Source: Curvivirga sp965219885 (lineage in GTDB: Bacteria; Pseudomonadota; Alphaproteobacteria; UBA8366; Aestuariispiraceae). Taken from it: 64,000 bases of DNA. The stretch covers positions 868,001 through 932,000 of the forward strand of contig NZ_CBDCOT010000009.1 in NCBI RefSeq assembly GCF_965219885.1, given 5' to 3'. Shown in pieces: positions 8,723-16,936 of the stretch. The notes below the pieces were generated by a model. That model made no database searches, was not told the origin of the DNA, and worked only from the letters and a program-made list of their open reading frames with translations. The first letter of the stretch is position 1; every line of letters starts with the position of its first letter. A program made the position numbers and the translations under genes.

Positions 8723-9787
8723 TTATGCCTTCAATGCAGCTTCAATCGCGGCTTGATCAAGGCCATGTTGACCAATCACCACCAATTGAGTTTGGCGTGT
8801 TTCCCCATCATTCCAGGCACGGTCGAAATAACGGTTAAAGCGTGGCCCAACCCCTTGGATCACTTCGCGACGTTCAACGCCCGGACGGTGAATAAAGCCT
8901 TTCACGCGCAACACATCATGTTCTTTCACAATATCAATGATTTTTGCTTGGAAGGCATCCGCATCATCCACATCACCTAGTTGAACGGTGAAGCTTTCAA
9001 ATTCATCATGATTATGGTCGTGGTGATGGTCATGATCGTGATCATCATCGTCGTGATCATGGTCATGATGGGAATGACGTGCATCCAAATCGTCTTCAGC
9101 GGCTGCATTCATGCCGAGCAAGACAGTTGGATCAACTTTCTTTTCACTAGAAGAATGCACAAAACGCACACCATCGCGAAGAGTTTTCTTCAATTCTGTT
9201 TCGATTGTGGACATTTCATCATTGTCCAACAAATCAGCTTTGTTCAAAACAACCATATCCGCGCATAGCAATTGATCTTCGAACACTTCTTCCAACGGAT
9301 TGTCGTGATCCAAATTCTCATCCGCTTCGCGCATTTTTTGAACTGCATCTTCATCATCGGCAAAACGGCCTTCTTTCACCGCTTTTGAATCAACAACGGT
9401 GATCACGCCATCCACGGTAACTTGCGCGCGGATTTCAGGCCAGTTAAAGGCTTTTACCAATGGTTTTGGCAAGGCAAGACCAGATGTTTCAATCAAGATA
9501 TGATCCGGTTTATCGTCACGGTCCAATAAAGCTTCCATGCTTGGTAAGAAATCATCTGCAACAGTGCAACAAATGCAACCATTGGCCAATTCAATCACGT
9601 CTTCGTCAGTGCAACCTTCGATGCCACAGCCAACCAACATTTCCTTATCAATGCCAAGATCACCGAATTCGTTGATCAAGAAAGCCAGTTTCTTACCATT
9701 TGCATTTTCCACCATATGACGGATCAAGCTGGTTTTACCTGCCCCCAGAAAACCTGTGATAACGGTAGCTGGAATTTTTTGAGCCAT
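8723..9787 (-). CDS. cobW: CobW-type G3E metallochaperone GTPase
   Basis: The 354-residue product has the G3E P-loop GFLGAGKT (residues 12-19), the metal-binding CICC motif (71-74, within NGCICCTVADD), and LIETSGLALPKP, which includes the Walker B region. A histidine/aspartate-rich stretch at about residues 230-262 (many HDH repeats) precedes the CobW C-terminal domain (VLRVKGFIHRPG). CobW proteins use GTP to deliver a metal; in the aerobic cobalamin pathway this is cobalt for the chelatase. Related COG0523 proteins handle zinc. The neighbouring cobU, cobC, cobS and cobT favour the cobalt role. It starts at ATG 9787 with AAGGA upstream; a 103-bp gap separates it from cobU. Confidence 0.9.
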   Translation of the reverse strand: MAQKIPATVITGFLGAGKTSLIRHMVENANGKKLAFLINEFGDLGIDKEMLVGCGIEGCTDEDVIELANGCICCTVADDFLPSMEALLDRDDKPDHILIETSGLALPKPLVKAFNWPEIRAQVTVDGVITVVDSKAVKEGRFADDEDAVQKMREADENLDHDNPLEEVFEDQLLCADMVVLNKADLLDNDEMSTIETELKKTLRDGVRFVHSSSEKKVDPTVLLGMNAAAEDDLDARHSHHDHDHDDDDHDHDHHHDHNHDEFESFTVQLGDVDDADAFQAKIIDIVKEHDVLRVKGFIHRPGVERREVIQGVGPRFNRYFDRAWNDGETRQTQLVVIGQHGLDQAAIEAALKA

Positions 9788-9890
9788 GATTAAATCCTTA
9801 AATCAAATTATTGTTGCTTGTTTCTTTGTTTCTGACCTCTAGATAGTCAGGTCCGACCCAAGCTTCAAGCTATAAACTTTTACCCCTAAT

Positions 9891-10418
9891 TTAGCGGCTA
9901 TCTTTCATCACCAAGGGTAGGCCGGCTGCAACAAAAGTGACGATATCTGATACAGATGCGACTTGTTGATTCATCCAGCCACTTTCATCCCTGAACTGAC
10001 GGCCCAATTTGTTATCTGGCACAATGGAAAGCCCCACTTCGTTTGAAACAAAAACCAGATGCCCTTTTGCCTCTTGAATGGCTTCTATCAGATCCTTGCG
10101 TTTCACTTCCAGATCATGTTCCGCCAACATATGATTGCTGAGCCAAAGGGTCAGACAATCCACCAATAAAATTCGGTCCGCCTGTGCATGCATGCGAATG
10201 ATGGTTGAAAGTTCCAGCGGTGCTTCCAAGGTCATCCATGTTTCATCACGCTCATCTTGATGACGTTTCACCCGGTCTTGCATTTCCGGGTCAAATATTT
10301 GTGCGGTGGCCACATAGATTTTTTGCAAATCTTCTTGTTGGGCAATCTCATCTACAATGCCCAAAGCATGGGATGTTTTACCGGAACGTGCCCCACCTAA
10401 AACCAGCTGAACTGTCAT
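9891..10418 (-). CDS. cobU: adenosylcobinamide kinase / adenosylcobinamide-phosphate guanylyltransferase
   Basis: CobU (also named CobP) phosphorylates adenosylcobinamide and then transfers GMP, activating the ring for loop assembly. The 175-residue protein has the P-loop GGARSGKT (residues 8-15). ATAQIFDPEMQDRVKRHQ follows, with the family's R..H of the nucleotide-transfer site. Then come LVDCLTLWLSN (Walker B-like), VSNEVGLSIVPDN and LGRQFRDESGWMNQ. All core motifs are intact. It lies 11 bp after cobC and probably shares its transcript, which begins at cobS. Confidence 0.95.
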   Translation of the reverse strand: MTVQLVLGGARSGKTSHALGIVDEIAQQEDLQKIYVATAQIFDPEMQDRVKRHQDERDETWMTLEAPLELSTIIRMHAQADRILLVDCLTLWLSNHMLAEHDLEVKRKDLIEAIQEAKGHLVFVSNEVGLSIVPDNKLGRQFRDESGWMNQQVASVSDIVTFVAAGLPLVMKDSR

Positions 10419-10429
10419 CTATTTTATCC

Positions 10430-11065
10430 TTATGCCTCATCACGATGGCGACGTGGCAACCAATTTATAAACCCTAATCGCCAATGGGTGGTATCTTCCC
10501 CCTGAATATGGTCCAGACGGGTCACAGACACATTTTCAACGGAATAGGCCAAGGCCGCTTCGGCCCCGCAATTGGTTGCAATGCCCAAAGCAGAACGAAT
10601 GGTCCCTCCATGGGTCACCGCAATAATATCTTTACCTTCAAAGGCATTGCTATGTTTGGTAATGGCAGGCCCCACACGGGCCATCAAATCCACAAAGCTT
10701 TCCCCTGCAGGGGGACGTTCAATGGCGGGTGCCAGCCAATATCGATGGGCAATACCATCTCTTAAAGTGTCGAAATCTGCATAGGTAACGCCTTGCCAGT
10801 CACCAAAGCTTTGTTCCCGAAAATCTGCTTCTTCGATACGTGCAGAGAACTTCAAACCGCCCGCTTCCAGCGCATCTGCCGTTTGATGCGTACGTTGTAA
10901 GTTACTGGTGATACAGATCGCATCTTGCGGCAACATATCAGCCACATGTTTAAACAGATCTTCATCGGAACAATCACAAGGCAAATCTTGTTGGCCGTAA
11001 ATGCGCCCCTCATTACTTGTTACCGGTGCATGACGCACCCACCACCAACGTGTTACTGCTGTCAT
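10430..11065 (-). CDS. cobC: histidine phosphatase, probable alpha-ribazole phosphatase
   Basis: The 211-residue product belongs to the histidine (phosphoglycerate mutase-like) phosphatases. It has WWWVRHAPV near the N-terminus, where the RHA motif carries the phosphorylated histidine. GRIYGQQDLPCD follows, then FREQSFGDWQG with the acid/base Glu, and a second histidine in VTHGGTIRS. Its place between cobU and cobS supports the CobC role, removing phosphate from alpha-ribazole phosphate in lower-ligand assembly. Family membership is firm; the exact substrate rests on context. It is 12 bp from cobS and 11 bp from cobU. Confidence 0.85.
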   Translation of the reverse strand: MTAVTRWWWVRHAPVTSNEGRIYGQQDLPCDCSDEDLFKHVADMLPQDAICITSNLQRTHQTADALEAGGLKFSARIEEADFREQSFGDWQGVTYADFDTLRDGIAHRYWLAPAIERPPAGESFVDLMARVGPAITKHSNAFEGKDIIAVTHGGTIRSALGIATNCGAEAALAYSVENVSVTRLDHIQGEDTTHWRLGFINWLPRRHRDEA

Positions 11066-11077
11066 AATCTTTCTATC

Positions 11078-11932
11078 CTATTTGATTAGCCAATCGCTTA
11101 AGGAAAAACCCAAAGTATTTCCAACCGCCATCACGGTTAGATAAGTTGTAATTTCTACCACCTGACAAAGAGCACCCAGACTGTCCCCATTGGTGCCGCC
11201 TAGTTTGGCTTTCATAATTTGCATAAAACCAACGCCCGCCACTAATGGCACGGCTGCAATAAACACAGCTGCTTGCACCGGAATAAATGCAGCAAATGGG
11301 AGAAGACCTAAAACTAATGCGATCAACGCGATAGGCATCGCAGTTTTCCCCGCCGTCGCAGCCATACCTGTTTTTCCAGCTGGTGCCTGCAATGCCATCA
11401 CCATGGACATCGATGCCCGTCCCAAACCATGGGCCGATACCATCACCACCAAAATCAGGATCGGATTATAGAAACTCGCCAAGGCCCCTGCCCGTAAAGC
11501 AATATTCAACACCAATGCCAATGCGCCATAAGCCCCGACACTGCTATCACGCATAATAGACAGACGTTTTTCAACAGTATTTCCACCCCAATAGCCATCA
11601 GCCACATCGCTAAAGCCATCCTCATGCAAAGCGCCGGTCACAAATACCGTCGCGACAATTGCCAAGACAGCCGCCAGCCATCCGGTTAAACCAAGGAACG
11701 TCACCAAAATAAAGACACCCGCGCCAATTGCCCCGACAAGCCAGCCCACAATAGGGAAAGCCCAAGCTGCCGCGCTGATCTGGCGTCCGTAATAAGGCAT
11801 TGGAATACGGGTTAAAAACAGAAATGCCGTGGCGATATCTGCCCAGATTGGCAAGCCACGCGGCGTTTCATTTTCCGGCCCCTTTCGGCCTTCGGGCAAG
11901 TCTTTGCCGCTTTTTTCTCTTTCTTCATTCAT
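11078..11932 (-). CDS. cobS: adenosylcobinamide-GDP ribazoletransferase (cobalamin synthase)
   Basis: CobS joins adenosylcobinamide-GDP to alpha-ribazole in the inner membrane, the last assembly step of cobalamin. The 284-residue protein starts with a charged, poorly conserved tail of about 25 residues. Then comes ATAFLFLTRIPMP, the standard opening. The catalytic signature GALHEDGFSDVADGYWGG is followed by EKRLSIMRDSSVGAYGALALVL, and hydrophobic helices run to the end. It is the first gene of the minus-strand cobS-cobC-cobU run and is divergent from cobT, with only about 86 bp between their starts. That gap is too short for a cobalamin riboswitch. Confidence 0.95.
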   Translation of the reverse strand: MNEEREKSGKDLPEGRKGPENETPRGLPIWADIATAFLFLTRIPMPYYGRQISAAAWAFPIVGWLVGAIGAGVFILVTFLGLTGWLAAVLAIVATVFVTGALHEDGFSDVADGYWGGNTVEKRLSIMRDSSVGAYGALALVLNIALRAGALASFYNPILILVVMVSAHGLGRASMSMVMALQAPAGKTGMAATAGKTAMPIALIALVLGLLPFAAFIPVQAAVFIAAVPLVAGVGFMQIMKAKLGGTNGDSLGALCQVVEITTYLTVMAVGNTLGFSLSDWLIK

Positions 11933-12018
11933 AACTAAAGGATATACCGCTAACAGGTATTAGAAATCCAGCCGAAAACAATGCTGGGCCAAATAATTTT
12001 AATTTGATGGTAGCGACA

Positions 12019-13044
12019 ATGTCTGACACACCCATAGAAGCCAATTTTGATGAAATCCGCGACATTATCCGTGGTTTTCACGGTCCTAACGAAAAAGCGC
12101 AGAAAATTGCGCAAGATCGTGAAGGTCAATTGACCAAGCCACCGGGGGCTTTGGGTCGCTTGGAAGAAATCAGTGAATGGTTCGCCACATGGCAAGCAAA
12201 AGACAGCCCTTCTATTGAACGTCCACGTGTTGCTGTTTTTGCCGGCAACCATGGTGTGGCAAAACAAGGCGTTTCTGCTTTCCCACAAGAAGTCACCGTG
12301 CAAATGGTTGCCAATTTCAAAAATGGTGGCGCAGCAGTGAACCAGCTTTGTCGTGCCCATGATGCAGAATTACGTGTCTATGAAATGGCGCTGGATCAAC
12401 CAACCCATGATTTCACCGAACAACCTGCCATGAGCGAAGAAGAATGCGCAACCGCCATTGCCTATGGCATGATGGCCGTAGAAGAAGGCGTCGATGTACT
12501 TTGCATTGGGGAAATGGGCATTGCCAATACAACAAGCGGGGCGGCGTTAGCCTATGCCCTGTTCAATGGCGAAGCTGCTGATTGGGTCGGGCCGGGCACA
12601 GGTGTCGAAGGCGATGCCTATAACAACAAAATCCGCGTGGTACAGGAAGCCGTTGGTAAATATTTCCATCAACGTCATGACCCACTTGAAATCCTACGTT
12701 GTCTTGGCGGTTATGAAATTGCCGCGATGGTTGGTGCTATTATTGCCGCGCGCATGGGGCGTGTACCTGTAATTTTGGATGGATATACAACATGTGCGGC
12801 GGCGGCTGTGTTATACCAGATGGACCCTGCGGCCCTAGACCATTGCATTGTCGGTCATCTATCTGCGGAACCTTCCCATATCCAGCTATTGGAAGAAATC
12901 GATAAAGAACCGTTATTGAATTATGGCATGCGTTTAGGCGAAGCCTCCGGTGCGGCCCTCGCCCTTGGTATCGTTAAATCTGCTATTGCTTGTCACACAG
13001 GCATGGCAACTTTTGCCGAAGCGGGTGTTTCTGATAAAGATTAA
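12019..13044 (+). CDS. cobT: nicotinate-nucleotide--dimethylbenzimidazole phosphoribosyltransferase
   Basis: CobT makes alpha-ribazole phosphate from dimethylbenzimidazole and nicotinate mononucleotide. The product (about 341 residues) shows LTKPPGALGRLEEISEWFA near the N-terminus, then VFAGNHGVAKQGVSAFP. GEMGIANTTSGAAL follows, then VGPGTGVEGDAYNNK. The tail reads LRLGEASGAALALGIVKSA, close to the family's catalytic glutamate segment (seen here as MRLGEASGAALALG). I chose ATG 12019; TTG 12004 and ATG 12007 are in frame but lack a better ribosome site. It is alone on the plus strand and followed by a strong hairpin terminator. Confidence 0.95.
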   Translation: MSDTPIEANFDEIRDIIRGFHGPNEKAQKIAQDREGQLTKPPGALGRLEEISEWFATWQAKDSPSIERPRVAVFAGNHGVAKQGVSAFPQEVTVQMVANFKNGGAAVNQLCRAHDAELRVYEMALDQPTHDFTEQPAMSEEECATAIAYGMMAVEEGVDVLCIGEMGIANTTSGAALAYALFNGEAADWVGPGTGVEGDAYNNKIRVVQEAVGKYFHQRHDPLEILRCLGGYEIAAMVGAIIAARMGRVPVILDGYTTCAAAAVLYQMDPAALDHCIVGHLSAEPSHIQLLEEIDKEPLLNYGMRLGEASGAALALGIVKSAIACHTGMATFAEAGVSDKD

Positions 13045-13067
13045 AGACTTGTCTTAAATTAAGAAAT

Positions 13068-13098
13068 AAAAGGCACAGGATTTAGTTCTGTGCCTTTT
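13068..13098. terminator. bidirectional hairpin terminator between cobT and the SnoaL-like gene
   Basis: An 11-bp perfect stem (AAAAGGCACAG at 13068-13078, CTGTGCCTTTT at 13088-13098) with a 9-base loop lies between two convergent genes. The A/T-rich stem ends give a T-run on both strands, so it can stop transcription from cobT and from the SnoaL-like gene. Confidence 0.9.
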
Positions 13099-13104
13099 AT
13101 TTTA

Positions 13105-13566
13105 TCACCCTTTAATTTGCTTTAAGGCTTTTAGCCAATCTTCGATATGGTAAGAATTTACAATCTTGCCATTTTCAACGGTATGAATATCGATCGACAT
13201 GATTTCAAACGCATTGCCTGTGGCTGGTGCACCAAATAGTGCTTTTACAGGTGTGCCTGTCGCCTTGCCACGTACCACATAACGATTACCGTCTTGCAAT
13301 ACATCAACCACTTCCCATTTCAAATCCGGAATGATGGATCCGAAATAGGCCACAGTTTTGGCAAAACCTGCATGACCGGTTGGTTTTTCATTTGTCGTCC
13401 AGTCATCAGACAGAATTTTCTTCGTACGATCCGCCATATCACTCGCGGTCGTATCACTTAACAATTCTGAATAGAACGATTTCACCAAATCAATGTCATT
13501 TGCCATTGCAGTTGATGCTGTCATCCAGATAAATCCACCTAAAACAAGGGAAAGTAATTTTTTCAT
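13105..13566 (-). CDS. exported SnoaL-like (polyketide-cyclase fold) protein
   Basis: The product (about 153 residues from ATG 13566) begins MKKLLSLVLGGFIWMTASTAMA, a signal peptide with likely cleavage after AMA. The mature part has the SnoaL-like/ester-cyclase pattern of a small alpha+beta barrel: VKSFYSELLSD, then FGSIIPDLKWEVVDVLQDGNR, and YVVRGKATGTPVKALFGAPATG. It ends with VENGKIVNSYHIEDWLKALKQIK. Such proteins bind or isomerise small hydrophobic compounds; the ligand here is unknown. It is divergent from a LysR regulator, with a palindrome in the gap, so LysR control is likely. Confidence 0.75.
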   Translation of the reverse strand: MKKLLSLVLGGFIWMTASTAMANDIDLVKSFYSELLSDTTASDMADRTKKILSDDWTTNEKPTGHAGFAKTVAYFGSIIPDLKWEVVDVLQDGNRYVVRGKATGTPVKALFGAPATGNAFEIMSIDIHTVENGKIVNSYHIEDWLKALKQIKG

Positions 13567-13662
13567 TTTTATCTCCAAAAATCTCTAAAAGAGGCCCAAA
13601 AATTCGATGGGTCGGAAGCTACATCGCTTTTTTTATTTTAGGGAGAGACTAATTTAAGTACA

Positions 13663-13687
13663 TTATGTTCACTATTTACGAACATAA
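13663..13687. promoter_or_regulatory. LysR-type operator palindrome
   Basis: The perfect inverted repeat TTATGTTC / GAACATAA (arms 13663-13670 and 13680-13687, 9-base spacer) lies in the gap between the divergent SnoaL-like and LysR genes. The centre fits the TTC-N9-GAA form of the T-N11-A LysR box. It ends about 9 bases before the LysR ATG, a place suited to autoregulation. Confidence 0.65.
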
Positions 13688-13696
13688 GAGAGATTG

Positions 13697-14614
13697 ATGC
13701 ATACTCATCACTTCAGATTATTGGCCTATTACACTGAAATTGTTGAATGTGGGTCCATTCGTAGCGCCAGCCGAAAGTTAAATATTTCCCCTGCCGTCTT
13801 AAGCAAGGCCCTGTCGGATTTAGAAGAATATTTGGGAATGACCTTGTTAAAACGTGGAAAACGCAAGGTTGAAATCACCCCAGATGGCCAAAAAATTTAT
13901 AATCATGCGCTGACCATGGTAGACGCCGCAGCCACCGCAGTTGATCTAGGTAAAAAAGAAAATGAAGACATATCCGGTGAGCTTAACATCACCTTACCAA
14001 GTGACTTATGCATATGTTGGTTACCGGAAATTCTAGACGGGTTTAAGGCGAAATATCCAAAAATCAAAACCTTCTTCGCGGCCCAGGACCAAACCATTGA
14101 TCTTGGCACATCTAATTTTGATATCGCGGTCCGATCAAAACATAATATGCAAGAAAGTCAGGCAGCAGATATCTTTTTAAACTTGCCAGTTACGTTGACC
14201 TGTCATCCTGATCTGATCCCAAATCCGAAAGCTGATTTAGCAGAAATTCTGGCGAATGTGCCCTATATTGGGTTTTCACATGGCATTGTTGAAACACAGG
14301 TTAAAGGCCTCAATAAACGCACAGAACGTATTGAAACTTTCTCAGTGTCCCCTGAATTTTCAGTGAATGTAGGATATTTAACCAAGGAATTGGCGCGTGC
14401 AAAATTCGGGATTGCGCTCATTGTAGAAGCCACCATGAAACAAGATGAACTCAATGGCGATCTTGTCAAAGTTTCCCAAGATCATGACTTCGGCTATTTA
14501 GCCGTCAGATTGGTAACTAGAGATCGCCTGCATTCCCCAGCCGTTCGGGCCTTCATCAAATATGTAAAAGATCAATATGCGAGTATTATTCAAGACACAA
14601 AAGAAACAGAATAG
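13697..14614 (+). CDS. LysR-family transcriptional regulator
   Basis: The product (about 305 residues) has an N-terminal winged helix-turn-helix typical of LysR proteins: EIVECGSIRSASRKLNISPAVLSKALSDLEEYLG, given here as its two halves RSASRKLNISPAVLSKAL and LEEYLGMTLLKRGKR. A LysR effector-binding domain follows (ISGELNITLPSDL, then repeated alpha/beta segments to about residue 295). It probably controls the divergent SnoaL-like gene. The start is ATG 13697 with AGAG upstream; a TTG at 13694 is less likely. The effector cannot be told. Two further TGTTC half-sites lie just after its stop (14630-14645). Confidence 0.88.
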   Translation: MHTHHFRLLAYYTEIVECGSIRSASRKLNISPAVLSKALSDLEEYLGMTLLKRGKRKVEITPDGQKIYNHALTMVDAAATAVDLGKKENEDISGELNITLPSDLCICWLPEILDGFKAKYPKIKTFFAAQDQTIDLGTSNFDIAVRSKHNMQESQAADIFLNLPVTLTCHPDLIPNPKADLAEILANVPYIGFSHGIVETQVKGLNKRTERIETFSVSPEFSVNVGYLTKELARAKFGIALIVEATMKQDELNGDLVKVSQDHDFGYLAVRLVTRDRLHSPAVRAFIKYVKDQYASIIQDTKETE

Positions 14615-14654
14615 CTTGACGAAACAAAATGTTCATTATATGTTCTTTTTCATC

Positions 14655-14902
14655 TTCTAAGAAAGGCGTCATAAATGACGCCTTCTCAGGAATAGCCTTA
14701 CGGGATCATGTCTGTCGTGTGTGCGAATAAATTGTAGGGTTAGTACATTTATTCTGTCCTCAATGATTCTATTAGACTAGGTCGTTAGATACGTTGGTAC
14801 GCTATTGCTTTTGCGACCACATCAAGGTCTCCAAAGACTTTCTAGAGTCGTCGCAAAAGCAACCTCCAAAAAGTCTCAATAAGGCAGATTTAAGCTAGCT
14901 AA
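14655..14902 (-). ncRNA. candidate DRT3-associated structured RNA with an ACACAC tract
   Basis: This gene-free segment directly follows the second RT gene on the same strand and is rich in stems. Going 5' to 3' on the minus strand, a perfect 13-bp stem pairs 14850-14862 with 14805-14817, and smaller pairings are possible in its 32-base loop. A perfect 8-bp stem then pairs 14747-14754 with 14725-14732. Immediately after it comes CGCACACACGAC (14725 down to 14714), which contains ACACAC. The segment ends with the hairpin at 14663-14684. DRT3 systems carry a companion noncoding RNA, and as I recall an ACACAC tract in it has been reported as the template. Boundaries are estimates, and no promoter of its own was identified. 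Confidence 0.6.
14663..14684. terminator. hairpin between the LysR gene and the RT cassette
   Basis: A perfect inverted repeat (AAGGCGTCAT at 14663-14672 and ATGACGCCTT at 14675-14684) would form a hairpin on either strand. On the minus strand it is followed by TTCTT, so it may end transcripts from the RT side. On the plus strand it would end the LysR message. The T-runs are short. Confidence 0.6.
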
Positions 14903-16936
14903 TTAGTATGGTAGTGGCAATTCTTTTTTACGAATTTCGTTTCTGATATCTCTTTCAATATTCCAATTCGTGAAACGAGGCCAAGTTTTTGGCGATTGCA
15001 ACGCTTTTTTAAAGGCATTCATCTTTCTATGATTATATTTAAATAAATTTTTTAGCATATCATCAAACTTAGACTTTTCTGAAGCATTGAACTTGTCCCG
15101 AAGCTTTTCAAACACCTCCCATTTCCGTTCAAAATCAAGAAAAGGGCAACTCATGTAATCACAGAATATGATGAAATGATCCGCTGATCTAAGTTTGATT
15201 ATGTTTTTCTCCAAAGCTGCTTCAGTATATAGGAGTATTTCATTTACCAAATCTTCATATTTATCGTTGCACTTTTTATCGGAGTTGGCTGTATAAATTA
15301 ATGCAGTGGTGAATTTCATATGGAGGTTTTCAGTATCGTCACTACGCAAGGATATTAAACTTGAAAGCTTCTCTTCACTAAGCAGATTGTCTTGGCATAA
15401 ATGCTTTATCATAATGAGAATGCTCATTTTCTCAGAAGTGTAATGCTCATTATCAGAATAGTTATCTAAAACAATATTCATTTCATCAAAAATATACTTC
15501 GAGATATGTGATAGAGTTTGGCGTTTTGATATTTCTGTATCTGATGATGATTTCTTCTTCAGCTCACTAAATATATTAACTAAAATGTCTGCTGAACGAT
15601 GAACTGATCTAAAGCTTGTACTCATACACATTAAAAATGATATTACATCGATAAAGCGCTCAAGAAAGTCTTCTAACTCTTCAGCACTATATTCCGAAGA
15701 TTTTATCTTGATCGCTTCTAAAACCGCTTTATGGCGGCTGTGTATTTCGTTAAGAACAAAATTATTAACATAAGAGAAATAAGTATCATTTTGCTTGATA
15801 ATGCCTTTGATTTCATTGATTAGTTTTTTTGATTTAAACCTTTTTCCAACAATTAGGTCAGAAATGTTCTCCCTAGGAAGATACTCTTCAAAGCACTTTT
15901 TTAAGTTAACCTTGGCAACGCTAATGTTGGTCATAAATGGACGAGTTTGATGGATGTCTTTCGACTCATTTAGATAAAAATTGTACTTCCTAATCTCACT
16001 TGAAATAATTTCCGAGATTCGCTCGATATCTTTCAAATCTCTGCCGAAGATAAAGAAGTCATCCATATAACGTTTAATGTCGTAATCGACTTTATGTTGA
16101 AGTTCCCTGCCATCATTCTTAATCAAATTTTTGATTGATTGAAAAATACTCAAATCAATTCTTTGGAATATGATTTCACTGAAAATTCGAGAAACCTCTG
16201 GCCCAACGAGAATGCCATTAGTCTCATTATAGTTTGAACGTTGCATTAATTGATCAAACTTGGTCTCAAAATTATCAGGTCTTACTTCGATCTGAGATTT
16301 TGCAAATTCTTTGCTTGTAACCGCCCAAGCGATTGAATGAGTGTAAATACTGTAGAAGCATTTACTGACATCAACTCTTTTGTAATATGGGTATTTCTTC
16401 TCCAATCTTTGAAAGCTATCATGGGCGTAAAACTTGTGGAGCATTGCAAAGTCACCGTATGTAAAATATGTCCTAGCAACTTTGTCTTCATCTTCAGTGT
16501 CTAATGTTGATGCATCTGGACTACTAGTGTCAGGCTCATTTACCCCTCCATCTTCTTCCTGCTTAATCTCTTCTGCGTCTTTAATATAATAACAATCCGC
16601 AATCTTTCTCGGAGCGCGTATTGAATATGGACTTTTTGAACACTGGTGGATGATCAACTGATCAAAGTCTTTATAAAAATCGATAAATCGAAGTTGGGAG
16701 ATAGGGTGGATGACGCTCATAAGGCGTCCATCTGAAACACCTTTAGGAATTGTAAACTCCATTGGTATTGTGAAGTCATTTGAAGACTTCCAAGATTCAA
16801 CTATGCCTGCGTTGTTTTTGTTCTTTATATACTGATAGAAAAAATGATTGGTGAAATGAAATGGCATTTCATATGGCAGCAATTCCGTGAGGATGACACG
16901 GTCATAGTCAGTTTTTGAAATGTATTGCTTAGGCAT
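14903..16936 (-). CDS. reverse transcriptase of DRT3b (UG8-like) type
   Basis: The product (about 677 residues from ATG 16936) has a reverse-transcriptase core. Motif A is in YKRVDVSKCFYSIYTHSI (Asp near 189). A motif B-like region is NGILVGPEVSRIFSEII. Motif C is RYMDDFFIF, with the catalytic YMDD near residues 290-293. A long acidic, serine-rich linker (about residues 126-152) precedes motif A. After the RT core lies a long helical region of about 300 residues without a recognisable nuclease. The length, YMDD core and pairing with a shorter RT match the larger protein of DRT3 antiphage systems. The start overlaps the first RT stop by 8 bp, so translation is probably coupled. A TTG at 16951 is an alternative start. 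Confidence 0.85.
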   Translation of the reverse strand: MPKQYISKTDYDRVILTELLPYEMPFHFTNHFFYQYIKNKNNAGIVESWKSSNDFTIPMEFTIPKGVSDGRLMSVIHPISQLRFIDFYKDFDQLIIHQCSKSPYSIRAPRKIADCYYIKDAEEIKQEEDGGVNEPDTSSPDASTLDTEDEDKVARTYFTYGDFAMLHKFYAHDSFQRLEKKYPYYKRVDVSKCFYSIYTHSIAWAVTSKEFAKSQIEVRPDNFETKFDQLMQRSNYNETNGILVGPEVSRIFSEIIFQRIDLSIFQSIKNLIKNDGRELQHKVDYDIKRYMDDFFIFGRDLKDIERISEIISSEIRKYNFYLNESKDIHQTRPFMTNISVAKVNLKKCFEEYLPRENISDLIVGKRFKSKKLINEIKGIIKQNDTYFSYVNNFVLNEIHSRHKAVLEAIKIKSSEYSAEELEDFLERFIDVISFLMCMSTSFRSVHRSADILVNIFSELKKKSSSDTEISKRQTLSHISKYIFDEMNIVLDNYSDNEHYTSEKMSILIMIKHLCQDNLLSEEKLSSLISLRSDDTENLHMKFTTALIYTANSDKKCNDKYEDLVNEILLYTEAALEKNIIKLRSADHFIIFCDYMSCPFLDFERKWEVFEKLRDKFNASEKSKFDDMLKNLFKYNHRKMNAFKKALQSPKTWPRFTNWNIERDIRNEIRKKELPLPY

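Noticed and set aside
11933..12018. Possible cobalamin riboswitch between cobS and cobT
   Set aside because: The gap is about 86 bp, too short for the riboswitch, and no B12-box sequence was seen.
11950..12360. 136-codon minus-strand ORF over the cobT start
   Set aside because: It is antisense to a well-supported cobT with all motifs intact and has no ribosome site or recognisable domain.
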